A stretch of 64,000 nucleotides of DNA, taken from the NCBI GenBank assembly GCA_007922195.1, contig ML682014.1:311027-375026 (forward strand), read 5' to 3'. The notes beneath the pieces were generated by a model. The model searched no databases. It was not told where the DNA came from and saw nothing but the letters and a program-made list of their open reading frames with translations. The DNA is from Podocnemis expansa (lineage: Eukaryota > Chordata > Testudines > Podocnemididae). Shown here piece after piece: positions 1-10,020 of this stretch (the first letter of the stretch is position 1; the number at the start of each line of letters is the position of its first letter). The translations under genes were made by a program, and so were the position numbers.

Positions 1-100
1 CCTAGCCTCTGCCTTCAAATCCAGCCTTGCTGTGTTTTCCAGCTGCTGCTAAATTTGGCAGGTGCTAAAAGCTGCTCTACATCTTATTCCACTTTAGGTG

Positions 101-126
101 AATAAATAAATAAATAAATAAATAAA
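101..126. repeat. (AATA)n microsatellite
   Basis: About six and a half tandem AATA units. The rest of positions 1-253 shows no gene and no repeat I recognise. Confidence 0.9.
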
Positions 127-253
127 GGGTGTGTCTGCTTTTCTGGCACAGTTACTAGCTCTTTTAAGCCAGAAAGTCTCTTTTCCCCCCTCACAACCAA
201 CCCAGCGAGGAGATGAACACTAATGGGTAACACATTCAAACTGAGCATGAACC

Positions 254-497
254 TTAGACCAGTTCAAGTTCCAAAGGGGCAGCCGTGTTAGTCTAGTTCA
301 GCAAAACAAACAAGGAGTCCTGTGGCACTTTTAAAGACCAACAAATTTATTAATCACATGAGCTTTCATGGGAGAAAATCCCACTTCGTCAGATGCTTGA
401 AGACAAGTGGATTTTCTCCCATGAAAGCTCATGCGATTAATAAATTTGTTAGTCTTTAAAAGTACCCAAGGACTCCTTGTTTGTTTAGACCAGTTCA
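254..497. mobile_element. Palindromic dispersed repeat, copy 1, with 13-bp target duplication
   Basis: The 13 bases at 254-266 (TTAGACCAGTTCA) recur exactly at 485-497 and bracket the element at 267-484. Inside, a left arm starting near 301 is the inverted complement of a right arm ending near 484. Both arms carry the 'gagtcc...gcac...aacaaatttatta...gagctttcatgggagaaaat' type core, and a short unique centre lies at about 388-411. A long target duplication of variable length argues for retroposition rather than a hAT or Harbinger transposase. The family resembles the terminal repeats of Penelope-like elements, but I could not confirm that by search. Five more copies lie in this window. Confidence 0.8.
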
Positions 498-1142
498 GTT
501 GTTCCTTTCACACTGCTACCATGCTACCTTCTTCTCCTTTCATGCTGAAGCCCCTCCTTCCCCCTCGCTGGTATGAGTGTAGCTGCTCTGCTAGCTCCTC
601 CTCTTCTGCCTCCCTTCCCTTTGACTGACAGCTCAATTGTACGGCTTTCCTCCCCGTTCCCCATCTTTGAGGCAGCTCCACTATCTTTCCTCCATGCCCT
701 CAGCCCCTCTTGTCTAAGTGGAGGACTTGGATGCAGTGCGGCTTTGCCTGACACATTCAGCCCACCCCTAGTTTCCTACTCCCACTTACTCAGTTCTTCC
801 GCTTATCCTGGGCAACAGGATTTCCAGTTCTCTTTCCTTGGAAGAACCTGGAATGAATCCACTTGTCCTACAGATAGGCTCACAGAAAAAGAGGAGAGAG
901 AATCTGTCTAATAAAGAAAAGGGAAGGGAGGAGACAGAAGTTTTGAAAAAAAGATGCATGTGGGATGGAAGAGAGAAGAGACTTTTGGGGCGCATTTATT
1001 ACATTGTTAATTTAGTGGAGACTTTTAAGAGGATTTCTTTTCTATTGTTCTCTTTACATTTTCTTAGAATATTTTGGTATAGAATTGTTTCTTCATACTG
1101 GAGATGCTATATATTATTTGAATGGTTATTACTGAAATCTTG
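498..1142. other. Pyrimidine-rich anonymous sequence, no gene
   Basis: Positions 520-830 are C/T-rich on the + strand, which opens several overlapping reading frames of 65-138 codons on both strands. None resembles a known protein, and they overlap each other in different frames, as expected from skewed composition. I see no repeat I recognise. Confidence 0.6.
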
Positions 1143-1205
1143 GGGCCAGCTCCTCAGCTGGCATAAATACAACATTGACTTTAGTGGACCAATAGGTACC
1201 CACTG
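1143..1205. repeat. Short dispersed repeat fragment (CTCAGCTGG family)
   Basis: Contains 'GGCCAGCTCCTCAGCTGG' followed by 'cataaata...', the start of a short palindromic repeat common in turtle and bird DNA. A fuller palindromic copy is at 8659-8712. The class is uncertain. Confidence 0.45.
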
Positions 1206-1564
1206 CACTTCTGTCCTGTTGTCTTTATCAGCAAATATTCAGGAGGGCTTGTAGTTGTTGTTAGTAGACAGGTATGATGTGAACCAGTTTATGATGCAGT
1301 GAAACTAAGATTGTTCAGCTTTGGGGTAATTCTGGAAGGCAACAGTCAGAGTTTGGTGTAGTTGTGACACTGTAGCCAACCTCACTGTAGGAATATTTAC
1401 AAGAAAGACCTGTTTTTTGAAGAAATATACATACCTATTCCATAGTTACTGAAGCCTGGGTATTATTATACAGCTTATGCTAAATTATCCCTTTCTTAGA
1501 GGCCAATCTTATAAACTGCTACAAATAAACAGTCTTTAAACCTGTATATAATCCTATTTATTTC

Positions 1565-2072
1565 AAACATAGGAGGGGAATAGTGTGTTCAATTCTGGTG
1601 TTCACAGCTGACAAAAAACTATGAGAAGTTGGAAAGGATTCAGAAGATAGCTACAAAAATGGAACAAAGTCCAGAAAGCTAAAGAAGCTCAATCTGTTTA
1701 ACTTATCCAAGAGAAAGTTAAGAGGTGGTTTTGTTACAGTCTGAAAGTAAACACATGGAGGAAAATTTTTCCCCTGGTTGACGACTTTTTAATTTAAGAG
1801 ACAAAGGCATAACAGGAACCAACTGCCAGATGAGAACTAGAAATAATGCACACATTTTGAACTGTGAGGGTAGTTAGGCATTGGAACAACTTACCTATGG
1901 ATGTGGAGGATCCTCAGTCACTTTAGGTTGTCAAATGAAGAATGGATATCTTCTAAAAGCCCAACCAGACTCATGGACATGTTTCAGGACTCAGTGAAAT
2001 CCTGTGATGTGGGTTATGCACGAGCTCAGATTAGATGATCATAGTGGTCCCTTCTGGCCTTAAAATCTATTA
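1565..2072 (+). mobile_element. CR1 LINE 3' fragment, sense
   Basis: Degenerate CR1 3' coding end and 3' UTR. Recognisable pieces in order are the 'GTGTTCAATTCTGGTG' region, 'TTGGAAAGGATTCAGAAGA', the 'CATTGGAACAACTTACC' region that in intact CR1 encodes the RHWNRLP-like stretch, and the 3' UTR 'GATGATCATAGTGGTCCCTT' with a short terminal repeat. Stops and indels in every frame show it is dead. It is truncated at the 5' end, as is usual for CR1. Confidence 0.85.
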
Positions 2073-4215
2073 ATCAAATACTCTGCAAAGATATACATAA
2101 GAGCATCTCTTTCCAAGGTATCATTACATTGACTACCTCATTGGACAAAGAAAGAAAAAGGAAAAGAAACAGAGCACAGGCCCTTTTCAGTGGGGTAGTA
2201 CACATGCCATATCAATCCAAAAGATCAGGATTATGAACAATTTTATTTTTAAAATCCCGCCTTTTGGGTGTGAGAATTTTCTGTAGTTAATTATGAAATT
2301 CTTAATATTAAATATCCAGGAACACTTGTTTTTCAATACGTCTGGTTTAATTCAGATTCTTTGACATTTTAATATCTTTCTTTAATATTTAATGTCAGCC
2401 TTGACATGCATCTAGAAATGCAAAATCTATTCTTTCAACAAAACAAATCTCAGATGAAGGCTCCTGTAAGGAAGAGTTTGCTCTTCTTTCTCCCACCTCC
2501 TGAAATGATTAGTGACATGTGCAGGTCTTATGATGTTTTCTTCCTAGGGATGTTTAAAGGTATAGGTCACAGCAATAATTTTAAGTAACCCCATTCTGTC
2601 TGCTCTGTAATGTATCTACACTGCATTTACAGGAATATATTGTAGTCTCATATCCTCAGGTATGCCAAATGATTTTCTCTTTATAAGCTAATCTCCTTTT
2701 CCCCCTAATTAACAAAGAATATGATCTTTTAAAAACTGGCAGATTCTATTTTGGACCTTCTGACTCATTCTCATCTATCAAGTTGTCCCTGAACTGCATT
2801 GTGCCCAGACTTTCTACCATTTTTCAATTATGCCTGCCACTTCAGGAGACACTTACGGTATATTCTTAAGGGGCACACAGAATACAAAGGACATATAGGT
2901 GCAGACAGTAAATTAAATGGAAAGGTAAATTATCCAGTCTCTTTGTGGAGAAAGAGCAAACACATTACCCTTGTGCCTTTTGTTTACTGATCTGATGCCA
3001 AACAGGTTACTCTTGTGAAACATAACTTAGTTAGCAAGCTGCAGTGAGAGTCTGTAAGGAACATACTAAGAATAATGTCTGCATTAATATTCACTTGGCA
3101 CCAAAAGATGCCATTTGTATCTGTTCATTTATAACATTAATTATATATAATAATTTGAAGTTTTAGTTAATCCATATATATCTAGGACACTGTAAGAGTG
3201 CTCAATTCATGTGTCAGCCCTAATTAAAACCTCTCTTAGCATTTGTTAAAATCTGGCTCAACTATTTAACATCTTTTAAAGCATGGTACCTTCAAATGAA
3301 AAATACCATGAACTCCCTCTCCCTCTTTTTGTAGTTTCAGTTGTTTAATTAATAGGGCCCATTAATTTGAGAGTAGCATTCAAACTGAAATGAGTAATAC
3401 AGGCTTTGTATAATTTTCTAAGGATCTAAATTAAAGTCAAGGTCCATAAGAAGCATTTAGGGGGGAAAAAATCACAAATTGAATTTGCCTTGTACTTAAC
3501 AGGTATAAGAGAGCCTGTAGTTACAAGACAACTGAATGTACTTTAGGAAAAAAGGTTCTTTTTAAGAATACAGGTTGAAACTGATATAGATCTTCTAGAG
3601 GATTTTGCAGGCTGTCTTATTCAGAAAGGTAAAGGTGAATGAGCCAAATCACTAGGTGCTACGTGTGAAACAGTAAGTAAATATGTGTGAAAATGCAAAT
3701 TAGCAGGAAGATTATCACTGCGAAGACTCACTGGGAGGGCATCACACACCTAGTAGCGTATTTATATATTGTTCTTATATCTCACTGACTGATTGGCAAC
3801 ACCCCGTCCCTTATGTACCTGTGAGGGCCTGACTGATAGCATTTTAGGAGGTTCAAGGAAAATGCTCTCAGAAAATCTGGAAAGTTCCATCAATTCTAGA
3901 GTGGAACATTCTAAGTGATTAGTAAAAATGAACACAACATTCTAAGTAGTTAGTAAAAAACCCAAATCCACATACAAAACACTTGAAACATTTTACTTCA
4001 GACATTCTATTTTCCTTTTCGTCACCAGCAGCAAAAACAGCACTCCAAGTCCCGCCAGAAACCTGGTCACCCCAGCAGTTGCTCAGGTCACTTGTGTCTA
4101 AATTAACCTCACCCAAGGCTCACTAGCAATAATCTCAGTAAGACTTCTTTCAATGTATGAAAGAAAACATGTTCATTTTACTCATCACTGTTGCCTACTG
4201 TTTAGGAATTAATAT
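2073..4215. other. AT-rich anonymous sequence, no gene
   Basis: No gene, RNA gene or known repeat recognised. Positions 3100-3420 are rich in TAAT/ATTA homeodomain-type core motifs and free of repeats, so they could be a conserved regulatory stretch, but sequence alone cannot show conservation. Confidence 0.5.
3906..3960. repeat. Local tandem duplication, 31-bp period
   Basis: 'ACATTCTAAGTGATTAGTAA' at 3906 recurs with one change at 3937. Two copies only. Confidence 0.7.
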
Positions 4216-5015
4216 TATTCAGACATTTGTAGAATGTTAGGTTAGAAGGGACACTAGGAGGTCATCTAGCCCAACCCCTGCTCATCAGGACCAAACACTA
4301 GTAAATCAGCCCCGCCAGAGCATTGTCAAGCCAGGCCTTAGCAATGTCTTAAGGATGAATATTCTACCACCTGGCTAGGTAACCAATTCCACGGCTTCAC
4401 CACCTTCCCAGTAAAAAAGTTTCCCCCAATATTAAACCTAGACTTCACCCACTACAGCTTCAGACCATTGCTCCTTGTTCTGTCATCTGCCACCATGAGA
4501 TGAGCCTAGTTCCATCCTCTTTGGAACCTCCCTTCACGTATTTGAAGGCTGCTATTTAATTCACCCCCCCCCACTTCTCTCTTTCACAGACTAAACAAGC
4601 TTAGTTCCTTCCATCTTTCCTTATAAGTCATGAGCTCCAGCCCCCAATCATTTTCATCTTCCTCCACCGGACTCTCTCCAAGCTGCGCACATCCCTTCAG
4701 GAATGGGTGACCCAAAAGTGGACACAACAGCCTAAATGTAGCCTCACCAATCTGAAATAGAGGGGAATAATCACTTCCTTCAATTTGCTGGCAGTGCTCC
4801 TACTGATGCAGCCCAGTATGTTGTTAGCCTTCTTGGCACAAGGGCACATATCCAGTTTCTTGTCTGCTGTTACCCCATGTCCTTGTCTTCAGAACTTGTG
4901 CCTAGACAGTCTGCAGCAGTGCATAAGATTCTTCTGTCCTAAGTGCAGGACTCTGCACTTCTCCTTATCAAACCTCATCAGATTTCTTTTGGCCTGAGCC
5001 CCCAATCTGTATCGT
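4216..5015 (-). mobile_element. CR1 LINE fragment, antisense
   Basis: Reads as the reverse complement of CR1. It starts at the 3' UTR ('GTTAGAAGGGACACTAGG', 'GTCATCTAGCCCAACCCCTG') and runs back through the coding 3' end. On the minus strand the translation contains MRFDKEKCRVLHLGQKN, matching the CR1 reverse-transcriptase region usually read as MKFNKDKCKVLHLG. Frameshifts and stops break the frame. The match fades beyond about 5015. Confidence 0.85.
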
Positions 5016-7920
5016 ATTATTTGTATGATATGGGTTATACACCCACCAATTAATCTGATGAGAAGATAATTAGCTTCTTGTCTCAGAATCAGGCTACAGA
5101 GTTTTGCAAGGACCTTCAGGATGTATGACATGGACAGTTACACTGAGAACAAAATGCAGCCTTAAAGACTTTTATTTAGATAAAATGGAATAATAATCAA
5201 ATGAAAAAATAACCAGTCAGAATTACAGAGGGAGTAATATTGTTCTAGAGGTACATGTGGCAATACATACTATCAAGCTTTCTAGATGAATGTACTCACA
5301 TCCTTTCTTGATAACCTGATGATAGGAGACAAATGACCACCTTTGCCTCTGGCATGCCACGCAAGTCTGATGGTCAAGTTTCCTCAGTTCTAAATTTGTA
5401 CAATGGAAACAGATCTGAAAACAGTGCAAAGGTCCAATTTTGACTTAAAGCAAGTTTACACAATGGCCAGTCTTGAGCCCACATTTAAATGGGCTTTAAG
5501 CAGGGGAGTCTCTGCTTGGGTTGGGACTAAAACGTAAATCTCCACCCCTCATGCCAGGAGTACTAGGCAGCTGTTAACAGAGCCTCTGGGCTGTAGTCGC
5601 TGCTGCTATGCCCTCTCTTCTGGTAGCGAGAATCTCTGGCTGCAGCAGTGGTGTGTAATAATCCAAAGGATGAAGCATTTCCCTGACATGTTTGTTGCCT
5701 GCTCTGTGCAATGGAATTATAGTCTTGCATCTTGGTTTAGGACATTCTGAATTTCTGGGTAGGTTTTTTATTCCAAAACTGTTTGTTTAAGTTGTTGCAA
5801 CATTCAAAACTTTTCACTATCGTAGGGTCTGTTAACAGTGTGGGTATTAAACACAAGCACGTATCTTTAGCATTTCATTTCTTTTCACTTATAACATTGC
5901 TTACATGGCCTGTAGTAATGGTCTAACATAATTAACTTTTGCAACTCTGTTTGGGAATTGGTTCAATATTGCAAACTACCTAACAGTGGTCCTAAGGCTT
6001 GTGTGCGTGAGTATGAAAGAAGAAAAGGAGAGGAGGGTTTTTTTCTTTTTAAATCCAATGATCTAGCGTTTCCTCATCTCACTGATTATGATAGAGGTTA
6101 TGACATTGCAGGGGGAATTCTCACAGAAATGGCCTGGGAGTAACAGCTACACGTCACAGCAGAGCTAAAGTAGGTTTTCTCTACCACTCTTAACTAGATG
6201 AGGAAACAAACAAAAAGAACTAGTGCAATCTTTGCTTCAAACCACCTGAAAAATAAATAAAGTTTTAAAGATACAAAAGGAAAATACCGTATTCCCCCTT
6301 TTTTGGTCTTAATTTGGGGAAAATATGGAAAATTGCAGGGAAAGCTTCCATTAAGACTCAGACTATTTCTATTATACTGCCAATAAACCTTTGGTGTTCT
6401 GGGTGCAAATTCCTTTTCAATTATAAAGAGAAGTGAGTTTGGTCTTCTCACCCTAGCTTCTCCACAGTGGAGTACTGTCCATGAAATTTGGTATGACTGC
6501 CTGTCTAACAGGAAAGGGCCAAAGAAGAACAGAGCCGTTTCTGAAACAGATTAAGACTGAAGTGTATTAGCAGTGGTATGTAGGGAATTTTGTATAGTCC
6601 CTGGCCGTGCTATGTTTGATCTCTAGTTGGTTCTGTTTAGTTGCTTCCATGGGATTCATAGTCAACAAAAGAAAAAACATGTAGTTGTTTAATGGAAAAC
6701 AATCTCCATGCTTTCCTATGCCACATTTTTAGGTCCTAATCCTCCTTCCACAGATGTCAGTGTAAATTTTCCCAGTGGCTCTAGTTCTTGAAGGTTAGAT
6801 GAGAGCATAGGAACAAGTCTCTCTTGGAAAAGGGATATGATGAGTTATCTTTACATTTTTAGAATTATTTCTTTAAGTGTTTTGGGACAAAATTCTCAAC
6901 TCTCTCAATCTGTTCAGTAACCTTTCCCAAAGTGTTTAATTCTGCACTTAGATATAAGGTCAAAGCCCTTGGCTGAACTTTTTATTTCAGAAGAACTAAG
7001 TATCTAGTCTGAAAACTTATTGAGAGAAATATCTTGAAGGGAGAAGTGCTTATCAGTGCCTCTTGACTAACATTACTACAAGCTCAATTTAAAAGGAGCG
7101 GATGTTAAATCTGCTGTAGTTCACAATTGTTCTAGGAACTTGAGTTACTATGGATAATTAACTTTTAAAATTAATTTTAATATGTTCCCTTTTACCTTCT
7201 ATATTCACATGCAAGATGGAGTTTATAAAAATAAAGAGCTTAGAACATACCTAAAACAACTGCTAAGTAAAACAATGACTATGCAGTAAATGCTCTGGTT
7301 CACAAAATCTATCTTCTATAGGGAAGAGAATCCTACAGTTAAACATCTCTACCATGTTGTATATGTATGTTCAAATATGATAATAGATAATATTTTAATT
7401 CCATACCTCTTACTGAAAGCACAATCAACAATCAAGTATACAGCTAGGGAGGAAAAGTTTTTTGAGTCAGATAAGCAAAACAAATTCTTCAGATCCTTTT
7501 AAGTCAAAACAGACCCCTATAATTTTTTCTTTTTTTTCTTTCTTTCTTTTTACAGAAATGCCTACATGGCTTTCCCCTTTTCCAAAGTATGTCTTTAAGC
7601 AGCAAGGGTAACGAGTCAAATGTAAATACTGTACTATAGTTCTGTATTTCTACCATTTAAAAGCTGTTAAGAGGTACTGATTGTTTGATTACTGACTAAA
7701 TGAGGGTAGCTCTCACCTAGAGATTACAAAGTATCTGTGCTGCAACAGCCAAGGAGGTTTGGGTAAAGATCCTTCATTCATGTCTATCAAATTCAACACC
7801 AGTTTTTTGTCTGTTTAGTAGACTATTACACCTATTGATTTTTCAGAGTGGGCTTCGAGAGAAAAGGCTAACTTCAGCAAATGCAAACCACCTCCCCCTT
7901 CCTCTGCCTCTACCCATGGG
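5016..7920. other. Anonymous sequence, no gene
   Basis: No gene or RNA gene recognised. The reading frames here are short (at most 85 codons), AT-rich and without a recognisable domain. No clear transposon boundary seen. Confidence 0.5.
7522..7551. repeat. Polypyrimidine (TTTC)n tract
   Basis: Thirty bases consisting only of T and C, with several TTTC units. Confidence 0.8.
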
Positions 7921-8067
7921 CCCATAAGTAGAGCCCTGCGCGGAGACAAATACGTGGATCCGTATCCGACCTGCATCTGCAAGAAATAGTCCGTAGATAT
8001 CCATGTTGTATCCGCAGATGCAGATATAATGTGGATATCCGTGGATTTGGAGGGCTCTGCCCACAAG
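7921..8067. mobile_element. Small hAT-type MITE with 8-bp target duplication
   Basis: A 131-bp element at 7929-8059 has inverted ends reading AGAGCCCTG at the left and the complement GGGCTCT at the right. It is flanked by CCCATAAG (7921-7928) and CCCACAAG (8060-8067), an 8-bp duplication with one mismatch, the hAT signature. The interior repeats a GGATATCCG/GGATCCG-type motif. It is too short to encode a transposase. Confidence 0.75.
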
Positions 8068-8301
8068 TGGCTATTACTACCTGAAAAATGATGGAAGGTG
8101 ATGAAGAAGAGGGCAGAGCCAAGAGATGTGCTGACTCATGCATCTGCTCTGCATTCTCCATTGGCTGAGTCAAAGTTGCCCTCTTTGAATGGGAACCTAG
8201 GGTGGGCAAGCTGCAATGTCTCCATTTGCTTTGCCTCAGGTAAATCCTTCCTAATGTGCAGCAGGCCAGATAGGTACAAGACTATGTTTATTCCTCCACG
8301 G

Positions 8302-8594
8302 CCCTGGTCTACACTTGTCACAGTTTTTGGCAGTGGTCAACGGGAGATGTATAAGATACGTTAATACCTTGCATATCTACCATTGACTTATTAACTCCCA
8401 CTTACATACCCCTACACACTGTGCTAAGGTGAGCAGAAAAGTGGTCCTATCACCTTAGCATTACGCTACTTCTGGGGCTGGAGTTATTGATGTGAACTCC
8501 AGAGTGATGGAGCACATCTTGACAGACCGCTTAGTTGAACTCAGAATAGCGCACTGAAGTGGCGACTTTGCTGCCAACAATATAGACATACCCT
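8302..8594. mobile_element. Short inverted-terminal repeat element, TAGACATACCC family (copy a)
   Basis: The left end reads CCCTGGTCTACACT and the right end reads TATAGACATACCCT, imperfect inverted complements. The inner parts ('TTCTGGGGCTGGAGTT', 'GACTTTGCTGCCAACA') match the copies at 33103-33383 and 61567-61852. There is no coding capacity. Its terminus resembles the larger Harbinger-like family here, but no clear target duplication is visible. Confidence 0.65.
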
Positions 8595-8658
8595 CCTACC
8601 TGCAAGTGTGACTGCAGCACAAAATGATTTATTTTTGAGGTTTACTATAGAAATTTAA

Positions 8659-8712
8659 GGCCAGCTCGTCAGCTGGTGTAACCTGATATAAGTGACAGCT
8701 AAGGATCTGGCC
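8659..8712. repeat. Short palindromic repeat (GGCCAGCTCGTCAGCTGG ... GGATCTGGCC)
   Basis: A 54-bp unit whose ends GGCCAG and CTGGCC are inverted, with CAGCTGG near the left end and CAGCTAAGGATCTGG near the right. It is a MITE-like repeat of the type common in turtle and bird genomes, related to 1143-1205. Confidence 0.5.
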
Positions 8713-9810
8713 TTTTATGTATAATAATCTATAGCACAGTAGCTGCCCATATAAACATTCCAGTTTTGCCGCCAATAATTAGATAACATTACTATGGTAC
8801 TTGTATTTCCTAGGCTTAGTACAGTGAATTCCTAGGAAATACTGCCAGCATTCCACTAACCTTATTCATGCATAAATTAAAATTGCTAAGTTTTTAAAAA
8901 CAGGCATTAGCTCTGGCATGAGGTGCATGAGTGCTAACAGAATGATATGAATCAGCTGTCCTAAAGAAACGTATTTTTACTAAATCAAACAAGATCCCTA
9001 TATCATTTTATAGTAAGAAAGGGTAAACTGATGTGGAAGAAATTATAAATGACTCAAACTGAATATCAAATTATTCAAAAAAAATCTAGTTAATTTACTA
9101 TTTGCCCACTAGTTTAATTTCACCTTGTCTTGTTTTTCCAGTTTCTTACAAGACCTGAAAATGCCAACAATACTTGAGAAAAGCTGCATCCTCTGAATGG
9201 GAATATGAAGTATCAAAAACTGTTCCCAGTTACCTATTTTTTTCCCTGTCTTTTCAGCCAAACTTTGCATAAGTAACTGATAAGATTATTTGGATAATTT
9301 TGCAAATCAAAGCCCTGAGCCTTTTGAGGCTAACCATCTGCATTAATAAATTTCATTCTAGTCATTTCATGGGATGCAGACTACAAGGGAATAATATGCA
9401 CTTCTATAGCATTGTTCATCCCAGGACATTAAGGGATTTTCTAGACATTAAGGAGTTGAGACTGAGAGGTATGGCTCTCACTGAATTTCACTGCAAATTT
9501 GTGGGTCCAGAGCACATTGTAGAAGTAGTGAGCTATTTAATTAAGTCTCACACCATATCTGGAAGAGAAGCATTATGATAGCTTAGAATGGAATCCAAGA
9601 GAGTCCTGGGTCCCAGCTCCTTGTCTAGGCAGGAGAGAGAGTGTCTTGAACTCACCTGTCCTTCCTCTTAACAACTATTCAGACCATAGAAGCTTAGCTT
9701 AGCTACTTTGTACTCAAGACTAGTGGGTAAAAATTGTCCTGACATGACTGGAATACAGAACTGCACCAGAGCATCTTACTATTGATTGATTTGCACCAAA
9801 ATATATCCTG
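8713..9810. other. Anonymous sequence, no gene
   Basis: The one notable frame, 9300-9578 (+, 92 codons), has no recognisable domain. No repeat recognised. Confidence 0.45.
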
Positions 9811-10020
9811 GGCCCAATTTGAAAACTGAGGCGCTTAAAGTTAAGAATCTAAGTCTGTATGTAAACTTCTAAACAAACTGCCTGATGAGCCGAGGTGCTG
9901 CGCACTCAAAGTTCCTGCTGTTTTCAAAAGACATTGAGAATGCTCAGGACCAGAAAAAAAAATCCGAATACTTTTATTCGGGAAGCTAATTTTTTACACC
10001 TGCGTTTGAAAATCTTGGCA
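9811..10020. repeat. Degenerate palindromic MITE-like repeat (TTTGAAAAC type)
   Basis: Begins 'GGCCCAATTTGAAAACTGAG' and ends 'CGTTTGAAAATCTTGG'. The interior has 'TTTTCAAAAGACATTGAG', the pattern of a common reptile repeat built on TTTTCAAAAGTG half-sites. Similar copies are at 19051-19255 and 21023-21150. Confidence 0.45.

Noticed and set aside
838..1254. 138-codon + strand frame
   Set aside because: Opens in a purine-rich patch, runs into repeat DNA at 1143 and has no domain.
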